Positions 56,150 to 64,000 of a DNA stretch of 64,000 nt are shown here, piece by piece; position 1 is the first letter of the stretch; every line of letters begins with the position of its first letter. The position numbers and the translations under genes are program-made. The notes below the pieces were generated by a model, which was not told the DNA's origin, did no database searches, and was given only the letters and a program-made list of their open reading frames with translations. This stretch comes from Zarea fungicola (Eukaryota > Ascomycota > Sordariomycetes > Hypocreales > Cordycipitaceae), in the NCBI GenBank assembly GCA_900169235.1, contig FWCC01000052.1, positions 4,242-68,241 of the forward strand. Direction: 5' to 3'.

Positions 56150-58356
56150 TTTGTATGATTGATGAAGTATTCGTTTCTGCCGACCGGCGTGAAGTCAATG
56201 ACAGTAACAGCCAATCTTGTATGTTGTGCTACTTGACAAGACATGGCGGAAATGAGCACGGAAACCAATTCCGGCATTCGGCAGTTCTAGCTTCTTCTAA
56301 CAAGACAAAGTTCCTACTTTTTAAACTGATTTCTAAATGGCCATCGCCACCTTCTACTTTGGTAAAACCTGTCTTGTTAACTTGCCTTTCTTGGTAGCTT
56401 TCCATCCTCGGTTTCTTGGCCCAATGCTCGGGCATCCCACCACTCGGCAACATGCTGGATACAGCATGATCTTCATGCTGCAATAAACAAAGGACGAAGC
56501 AAAAAGGCCTCAATCTAAAGCGCATCTCTCCTGCCGGATTAAGTTGGCCCGCCATCTGTGGCTTTCGCTTCCCTTTCCATGTTCCACTGTTGTGGTTGCG
56601 GGAATGTCAGAAACAGCAGATTTGAGGGTCTTGGCGTCTTGCGGCTGATTTTAAACTAACATGATTGATTTTTTTCTACATCGATACGGCATAGTCTTGT
56701 GGACTAATTAGCCCAGGAATGGAGCACTTTCTTACATACACACGGGGCACATTTCGATCAGTGTAAGCAGGGCAACTAAGTTATCTTGATGAAATAGTCA
56801 GAACTCCACTCGTCGGTGGTTTATTAGATCTACAAGGGGTACCGGATTGTATCTTACCACCAGCATTTCCCTGCTACATTTTACAAGAGAGTTAATTAAA
56901 GCTGGAATAGCAGCATGGCCATAAACATATATTTAATTATATATATATATATATATAAAAGAAAACAAAAATTGTACATTGGGTATGTAAAATACAACTG
57001 GTTGGGCGTATTGAGTGACGATAGTGGCAGGTGCTTTGCCCCAATGCAGGGGGTCACAGCTGGATTCCGCCAATCACAGGTAGGCCGACGCTTTTGTCGC
57101 CTGCCATGCAAAGAAGCAACAGGAACGCGGTAGACAAAGTAGTTGGGTTTAGTTACTAACCAACTGTGGTCCCAGTAGTGATACTTGCAATGCGAATAGC
57201 GTTCGTGGTGTTGGGTACTGCGGCATATCCCGGCGCTTGACTAGTGAAGCACATTCTTGAATTCATCAAAATATACCAACTGCGTCTTGGACTGTCTGAG
57301 ATGAAGCTTGTTCTGGAAAACAGCCTCTTTTCCGGTCTCTTAATATTACTAGTGTATCCGCCCCTCCGTGCATGAAGTTGCATTGCGTCGGAGCTCCATT
57401 TTTGTGGGAGCCGGCGAGCTGGGCTTTGGCCGCTGCTTTGATTAAAAAAAAAAGAAAACAAGATTTCTGTCTTGGCTTTCTCTTGAACTCTTTTAGCGCG
57501 CACAGATAATGGAAGATTACTGGCCAGCTGAGCGTTCGTTGTGTAAATCTCCCGTGGACGGACATCCCGCCGTGGCAATCTTGGCCACCGTTTATCATTC
57601 TGACGAGTAGAACGGGCTTGGCAGGGAGCCTGATATTGAGTTTGAGTTATAGTGGTAGATGGTTCCATCTGATCTGCCGAAAATATTCGCCAATTGCCAA
57701 TTTATTACGGCATTTTGGCGACGCCACACGGGGTAGGCGTCGGCTCCGTTCTGGGTGCGAGACAATGCGCGATGGTAACAGAGTGTTCCTTGTGACTACA
57801 TTACGCAGGCTGCTAGGGCCGATATGTATTGCGTTATATGACCCCTCGCTTCGTTTTGCTTGCGAGTTATAAAATTGTTGCTGGGCTCTGGGTCAGATGT
57901 CGTTGCACAAGGGCACCCTGTGCATGTGTGGCATCTACATCATTGCTCGCAAAATGGCGTTTCCTCTCCTAAACGTAAATTCTAGCTGCTATCGAATCAT
58001 TCTATAAGAGAAACATTCATTTATGGACCCGGTCTACGCCGCCGGATTCGGTTGCCTGGCCGAGGCGTTATAGCCTCTGACAGAGGGTGGCCCGAGGTGC
58101 GGCTCCTGTCCTGCGGTCATCCCGCCATTCTTCAAGCTGATGATCATTTTTTGCGATGGAGCAGCGTTGAGGGGCTTTGTTTATTGATGCATTGTCTAGC
58201 CAAGTTCTTTTCCGAACTTCGGAAAATCCTTCATGCATGATGTGTTTGTATGCAGCAGTTATATATACTTTGGCGTACCCTTGGCTGAGGCTTGATTTAC
58301 TCGTAGTGTGTTGTCGATTTACGTAAAGTGCTTTTGAATATTCTTCATCTTTTACA
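56150..58356. other. Divergent region between FAD monooxygenase and isocyanide synthase
   Basis: 2.2 kb that must hold both promoters. It has a TA microsatellite (56938-56957) and AT-rich sequence from 56880 to 57000. Frames of up to 170 codons lack domains. No gene recognised. Confidence 0.5.
56938..56957. repeat. TA microsatellite
   Basis: About ten TA dinucleotides in a row within an AT-rich intergenic block. Confidence 0.9.
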
Positions 58357-60462
58357 ATGGCGGTTGTTGCTGTCACAAATTCTGGTCTTCAGACCCCGAC
58401 GGCACCTTCTTCAGTCCCCGTCAAGACAATTCCGGGTCAAAGTGGCGACTCTTCCTTGGCAGTGCAGCTCCCTGTCTTTCCGCCTGTATCCTCCATTGCG
58501 GCGGAACTGGATTTACCAGCTCTCGAGACAGCAGCCAAGGTACTTCGTATTATTGATCGCTATCGTTTGAGAAGATCATCAACTGCGACGACCAAGGCTG
58601 ATGAGGGAGCGCTGAAGTTCCTAGCGCTAATATACAGCCATGTAAAGGCCGGCGATGTAATTCCCATGTGCCTGCCTGCCTTTCCCTTCAAATCGCCAAA
58701 CTCAGTGTCCAAGGTGATGGGGAAGCTACCAGATAGAGCTGAAGATTTGGCACTGGCACATCTGAATGGGTTATGTGCCGCTGTTCAGCAAGTGTACGCT
58801 CCTGGCGCGAAACTCACAATAGTCTCTGATGGGTTAGTATACAATGGTAAATAGTTTCCGATCGCTACCTCAAAATTATGTTTCTTTTCTAATAATGCCA
58901 CCAGATTTACTGGGGGTTCCTGATAAGGATGTGTGGGCTTATGGAGAGTCTCTTCGGCAGCTGGCTGCCGACCACGGCTATACGAATATCGGCTTCTCTC
59001 GCTTACGAGATCTGGTTTCAATCACTGTACCAGACGAGCTTGATGAGATTACTTATGTCTCCAACGCGACTAACTTCCGTCGCGCACTGTTAAACACGTT
59101 TAGCCGACCGGACTGGAGCTGGAAAGAGGTTAGCCAGAGCGAGGATGTCTGTCTTACGTATAGAGGCTACATAAAGTTTCTGGAGACTGATCTGCAGCAC
59201 GTCTATCCTATTGATGAGAATAGATCCAAGACCAAGTTCAAGCGTGGTATTGAGACTATCGCCCGCGAAATGATGGCTCGTGGTGATGTGAGTACATTTA
59301 TGGCGCCACGAAAACTCGGCTAACATCATGGTAGGCATTCGCAAGCGCAGTTCGCAAGCGATATAGCGATCACGTCAGACTTTCGATCCATCCCTCGACC
59401 GGTGCCACCAAGCTGTCTATTAGCCTGCTACCCACAGATACCCTTTACACAACGCCATGGCATTGCACGGTGGCATATATGGTGGACGGTACAATTCAAA
59501 GTGGACTGAGGTCGGAGTTTGAAAAGAACGAGCGGCTGGAAATTGTGAATGAAAACGGACAGCCTAGCTATTTTCGAGAAAAGTCAGAGTTGCTCTCGTG
59601 GGCCGATGAGAAGGGTGGCATTGACCTTAAGCCCATCTACCCCTCTGGGTGGTTAATTACACCTAAGAACGGAAAGAAGACTCTGTCGATGGGGGATATT
59701 GATGCAAACAAGGTTCGATCTCTGGCTGAGCGAAATTCTCCAATTGTTATTCGCGGCTTCTCAAAGACGACTGCCCGCGATCTGTATCTGAAGAAGGCGC
59801 ATGAGTTTGGCACACCTTTACCCTGGAAATTCGGACTGGTGCTTGAAGTCAAAGACCAAGGCGCCAACACGGCCGGCTTGAATAACGTCTTGTCAGCCGA
59901 GTGGATGCCATTCCACTTTGATGGGCTCTTTAAAACCAGGAAGCACATCAACGAGCAAGGTGAAGAAGTTGTCATTCCCTCGCCCCCCCGATTCCAGTTC
60001 TTTGTCGGCGCCACATCGTCGCCTAAAGACACGGGCTTCACTGTGTTTTCCTCGTCGACCACATTTTTCAAATACTTGCCACCATGGCTCAGTGCTGAGG
60101 AGCTAAAGCAGAAGACGTGGTCTGTCTCCACTTCCTCCTTTGACCAGACCTCCATGAAGGCTATCCCTCTGGTCATATCCCATCCCGTGACGGGAAAGCC
60201 GTGCTTGCGATACCATGAGCCGTGGCCCCAGTCCAAGACCAAGTTTGACGCGACCATTGTTGAAATCGAGGGCCATAGCAGCACAGAGAGCGCCCAAATC
60301 TGTAAAGCAATCGATGAGACATTGCACGATCGGCGGGTCGCATACTATCATGCTTGGGAAAAGGGTGATGTAGTCATCAGCGACAATATCTTGATGATGC
60401 ACACTCGCAGTGACTTTCAAGCTGGGTGCGATCGGGAACTGTGGCGCATTCACTTTGACTGA
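58357..60462 (+). CDS. Isocyanide synthase fused to a TauD-type Fe/2-oxoglutarate dioxygenase
   Basis: Exons 58357-58846, 58905-59287 and 59335-60462, with introns of 58 and 47 nt; product 666 aa. The N-terminal half (about 60-335) is a DIT1/PvcA isocyanide synthase domain: PMCLPAFPFKSPNS, LPDRAEDLALAHLNGLC, YAPGAKLTIVSDGLVYND and DVWAYGESLRQLA. Such domains convert an amino-acid amine to an isonitrile with ribulose 5-phosphate. The C-terminal half (about 390-666) is a TauD-like domain with facial-triad HxD at H485 and D487 (MPFHFDG), distal H647 and 2OG-binding arginine R658 or R662 near the end (ELWRIHFD). This fusion is known from fungal isocyanide clusters. Substrate amino acid (tyrosine, valine or other) cannot be told by eye. 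FAD monooxygenase and GNAT genes are neighbours. Confidence 0.93.
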
Positions 60463-60777
60463 CGGGATCCGTCGGGGTATTTTTTAGCAAGAGATGAGTT
60501 TTTCAAATAAGTGACATAGTCTGATACGTACATAATCGTGGTAAGAATGGCGTCTTTTTCGTTAGATAAAATTACTGTCTACCATTTGTGAGTGTACATC
60601 ATGTGGGGTGGCCTTCTGCCTGGCGCATCCCTGACGATGTTTGCCAGCTGCCGATCCAGACCGTCGTTACTCTTGCATCAACAATAGCAAACATGACGGA
60701 TTCCAAACAGCTTTATTTCTATTAAATAATTTGAAATGCCTCAATAGCATCAGAAGGGACGAGCATGCTTCAACATC
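60463..60777. other. Spacer between isocyanide synthase and Artemis-like gene
   Basis: 315 bases with the 3' end of one plus-strand gene and the promoter of the next. Nothing else is seen. Confidence 0.5.
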
Positions 60778-63013
60778 ATGTCCACATTTCGCGGCATCGT
60801 CTCCGAATTTCCACAAATACGAAGTAAGCCGGTTCACGGACTCTAGATGCGCAGCTCAAATCAATCTATTAACAAGCTGCGATCAAGTTGACTTTTTCCG
60901 CCATGTACCAGGGCAGCCGCCGCCTCTAGCATGTTTTCTCAGCCACATCCACAGCGACCATCTCGCTGGTCTAGACACGCTCCGATCACCATTGTATGTG
61001 AGCGCCGAATGCTTCTGGCTGTGTACAGAAAAACTAACTGAACAAACACAAGCGTCTACTGTTCCGCTGCTACTCGAGAGATATTGCTGAGATTGGAGCG
61101 ATACCCATGTCGGATAAGCTACGCTAAAGGCATTTTGGAGGCCAGGCAGCAGACGTATAAGCACTTGGGCAAAGTGTTGGTGAGTTGGCTAGAGTGCGAC
61201 AACAAGGGCTGGGCTAACTGCTACTGCAGAAACCAATACCTCTTGAGACCCCGACTACGCTGGAGTTGGCACCAAAGTTCGAGATACAAGTCACCTTGTT
61301 TGATACCAATCACTGCCCTGGGTCGGTTATGTTTTGTAAGTCGGCACTGCCGTGGGGTGGGAGTAAAGTTCCCGACTATCTAACCAGCGCAGTGATTGAG
61401 CAAAATAATACCGCCATTTTATACACTGGCGACTTGCGAAGTGAGCCTTGGTTTGTCAATTCCATTGCGAGGCACCCAGTCTTGGTAGAGTATACAACTG
61501 GAATTCGCACGCTCGACAAGATTTACCTCGATACATCATTTACCGATGATGTCCCGTTTCAGACGAAACGCGAAGGCATCGCAGAATTACTACGCAAAGT
61601 AGCAAAATACCCCTCAGACACCATCTTCTACTTCCAAACCTGGACATATGGCTACGAAGATGTCTGGGTTGCGTTGTCAAAGGCGCTCAAGTCACAGGTT
61701 CGTCGACGCTCAGTATCGCGCACGTTAACTCGCAGTCTAATACATGGCAGGTTCATGTCGACGATTACAAAATGCGTATTTATTCCTCCCTATCGTCCAA
61801 AGCTGGTGACTCTCGTTTTGCAGCGGATGCTCATTTTGACCCGCTTGCCCCAGCGTTGACGGGGTACACTTGTGGCAATGCACGGCTTCCAGGCTGTTTG
61901 ACGCCTAACACAAGTGTACGCCTGCACAGCTGCGAGAAGGGAAACCTCTGTTCCATAGCGAGCCAACCAAACGTTGTCAAAATACAGCCTATCGTCGCGC
62001 ATCTAGCTGATGGCACAGACTTGGTCGAGGCTGGAGTCGGCGGCGGCGGGAATGACTTCCAGCGAGACGCAGAACTGAGTTACCTATCCCCCCAAGATTT
62101 ACAGATGCTGCAAGACGTGTGAGTTGATTTTTACTCGATCCTCTTAATGACGCGCGACTAGTCCTTTTTCTTTGACTGACTCCTGAGCCAGTATGCAAAA
62201 CATGGGTGAAGAAAATGAGGGATTGTTAAAATCTTTGGTCGCGGCCGCTTCATCAGGACGCGATGTACGACTTGGCCTAGCCATTGAGTCCTTCGGCGAT
62301 GAACTCACAGCTACTCTTAAAACGATGTTTGCGACATTGGCGCGTAATAAGAAACGCAGATCTGGAAGTAGTACGCCACAGGCTGTTGAACTGCCCCGCG
62401 TAATACGATTCCCTTATTCCAGACACTCGTCCTATAGTGAGCTTTGCCAGTTCGTTGGCATTTTTAAACCCCTTGACATCTGGCCTTGTACCGAAAATAT
62501 TCAGTACTGGTGGGAAAATAGTACGTCGTGGAAACTTCTCAAAGAGATGAATGAGGAAATCGCTAAAATGTCTTGACAGATTACTCAATTGCATCTTACT
62601 TTGGAGAGTTCTGCTCTGGTAAGACCTTTGCATACGATCAAATGCTACATGCACTGTTTCCACAGCCACCAGAGGACAGTGAAGACTCCCTTGATAGTCA
62701 AAACTCCGGTTATGTTTCTCTGGATCACGGTATAATGGACCAGTCACCCTCACCGAAACAGGCCCCATCCTCTGAGACTCCAGATATAGAACAGGGTCCC
62801 ACGGCTGTGGCTCAAATTGCCAACGCCCATTCTGAGGCTGTAGACCAAGGGGACTCACAGCACAGTGTCGTATCCCAGATTCTAGACACCGACACGAGTT
62901 TTCGACGTGAAGCTTATTACCGCACTCTAGAGAGGCTGTACGACGGCGATTGGGACCCTGTGTCTCTCCTCTCCACGGATGGGCATCACAGCAAAATGGA
63001 AGATGAACTTTGA
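60778..63013 (+). CDS. Artemis/SNM1-type metallo-beta-lactamase DNA nuclease
   Basis: Eight exons: 60778-60823, 60888-60993, 61053-61179, 61230-61335, 61393-61697, 61751-62118, 62192-62520 and 62580-63013, introns 50-73 nt; product 606 aa. It belongs to the beta-CASP group of nucleases that open hairpins or process ends in DNA repair. The metal motif is SHIHSDHLAG (HxHxDH at 35-40); next come RLERYPCRISYAKGILEARQ, DTNHCPGSVMF (motif 3) and ILYTGD (motif 4 aspartate). TFYFQTWTYGYEDVW-like sequence and VHVDDYKMRIYSSL match the family, followed by a hydrophilic C-terminus. Each splice site was picked so that these motifs join in frame; for example CGCAG rather than CCAG at 61392 gives VMFLIEQNN. 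Tail-to-tail with the helicase gene. Confidence 0.93.
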
Positions 63014-63125
63014 TGGCGCAAGGTCTTTCTTGCTCTCATAAAAATACCATAAATATATATACATTTTATGCACGCAACAAAAAAATACTGCCTTTAGTCT
63101 CCCCCTTTTTTTTGGGCATCCCAAT

Positions 63126-64000
63126 CTACAGTGTCATGCCGAACCCTAGTCCAAACGAGTCATCGCCACCAAGGAACAGTCCTCCCACGGTCGCCTTTTC
63201 CTTTTCCTTGAGCAGCTTGGCCATGTCGACGCGCCCACCCGCAATGTACCTTTCGCTCACGCCGAGGTTGACGCGCCGGCTCAGGTCCTCGCGCAGCTGC
63301 GCCCGCAGCGTGCCCATCTCGGCCTTGCTCAGCGCCGCAGCTTCCTTGTCCTTGCGCTTGCGCCCGCCGCCGCGCCCGCCACGGAACCCGGCCGACGCGG
63401 TCGTGTCAAACTCCTCCGAGTCGTACTCGACGCCCAGCTCGTCGGCCGCGTCCCGCAGCCACGTGTCCTCGCTGTGCGCCTTTTCCTTGGCCAGCACCGC
63501 GTCCGCAAGCTTCTTGGAGATGTCGGCACGCGGCTTGAGGCGGGCTGCAATCTTCTTGTCGAGGGGCAGCGTCTCAATCATGTGGTCGCGCTTCAGGCCA
63601 CGGCTGCGCGAGGCGTGCACTTTGCTCGCGAGGCGGCGTGTGGGGAGCACCTCGTCAGGCGCGCAGAGGATGACACTTACACCAGTACGCTCGCCACGGG
63701 CCGTGCGGCCGGAGCGGTGGACGTAGGTGTCGGCGGTACGCGGGACGTGGTAGTGCACGACCAGGTCGACTTCCTTGATGTCGAGACCGCGGGCGGCGAC
63801 GTCGGTGGCGACGAGGATGGCGCCTTTTGTGGCGGTGAAGCGCTCGAGGGAGCGGAGACGGGCCTTTTGGGCCATTTGCGAGTGGATGGGGTTGGCGGCC
63901 ATGTTGAGGTTTTGGAGGAAGGGGGCCAGTCGTCGGACGGCGGAGATGGAGTTTGCGAAGACGAGTGTGCGTTTGCCGGGGTTGAGGAGAAGAATTGAGT
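63126..64000 (-). CDS. MAK5: DEAD-box ATP-dependent RNA helicase, MAK5 type (5' part outside window)
   Basis: The 3' portion of a gene that enters from the right edge; 291 codons to the stop at 63126. It begins inside the second RecA-like domain (KRTLVFANSISAVRRL), followed by FTATKGAILVATDVAARGLD (motif V) and HRSGRTARG (motif VI). These are unmistakable DEAD-box motifs. The C-terminal region (LPLDKKIAARLKPR, EDTWLRDAADELGVEYDSEEFD, a GGRGGGRKRK patch, then RAQLREDLSRRVNLGVSERY) matches the MAK5/DDX24 tail. Family members act in 60S ribosomal subunit maturation in the nucleolus. Motifs I and II are outside the window, so full-length integrity cannot be judged. No intron is seen in this part. 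Confidence 0.9.
   Translation of the reverse strand, partial: SILLLNPGKRTLVFANSISAVRRLAPFLQNLNMAANPIHSQMAQKARLRSLERFTATKGAILVATDVAARGLDIKEVDLVVHYHVPRTADTYVHRSGRTARGERTGVSVILCAPDEVLPTRRLASKVHASRSRGLKRDHMIETLPLDKKIAARLKPRADISKKLADAVLAKEKAHSEDTWLRDAADELGVEYDSEEFDTTASAGFRGGRGGGRKRKDKEAAALSKAEMGTLRAQLREDLSRRVNLGVSERYIAGGRVDMAKLLKEKEKATVGGLFLGGDDSFGLGFGMTL

Noticed and set aside
57156..57668. 170-codon minus-strand frame between the monooxygenase and isocyanide synthase genes
   Set aside because: No domain, no coding bias, contains a phenylalanine run from a homopolymer; likely chance.

Overview
This window is nuclear DNA of a filamentous ascomycete, most likely a Sordariomycete and plausibly Hypocreales. 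The basis is short spliceosomal introns (47-191 nt, mostly 50-85) with CTAAC-type branch sites, large STAND/NACHT proteins, an isocyanide synthase-dioxygenase, a mitochondrial FAD glycerol-3-phosphate dehydrogenase and palindromic TACCTAGGTA promoter motifs. The order-level placement is inference. No rRNA, tRNA, CRISPR or intact transposon was recognised. Most genes have several exons; splice sites were chosen by frame, by GT/AG and branch signals, and by continuity of family motifs.

Layout. 1-2.2 kb: no supported gene. 2.2-8.4 kb: a secreted GH16 glucanase, a hot-dog thioesterase, an NmrA-like reductase and an MFS transporter. 11.5-13.6 kb: a low-complexity membrane-anchored hypothetical protein. 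15.6-28.7 kb: a sparse glycerol region holding GUT2, an aquaglyceroporin and, divergent from it, glycerol kinase. Together these cover uptake, phosphorylation and oxidation of glycerol to dihydroxyacetone phosphate. A Zn2Cys6 regulator follows at 31.2-33.6 kb. 34.6-50.2 kb looks accessory: two NACHT proteins (one a giant ankyrin protein split by an in-frame TGA) flank a 2-hydroxyacid dehydrogenase, a secreted S28 peptidase and an HSL-type esterase. 51.5-60.5 kb: a type II membrane protein, then a GNAT acetyltransferase, an FAD monooxygenase and an isocyanide synthase-TauD fusion that may form a small secondary-metabolite cluster. 60.8-64 kb: housekeeping genes, an Artemis/SNM1-type nuclease and the 3' part of a MAK5-type DEAD-box helicase that runs off the window.

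Main points for a second look: (i) the thioesterase gene needs a 9-nt exon followed by a single-nucleotide exon to encode its conserved DxxGHVNN motif; (ii) the NACHT-ankyrin gene has a TGA in the middle of an otherwise open 2,134-codon frame; (iii) the isocyanide synthase neighbourhood; (iv) the glycerol cluster; (v) a GC-AG intron in the 2-hydroxyacid dehydrogenase gene. All gene models are read from the sequence alone, without transcripts or database searches.
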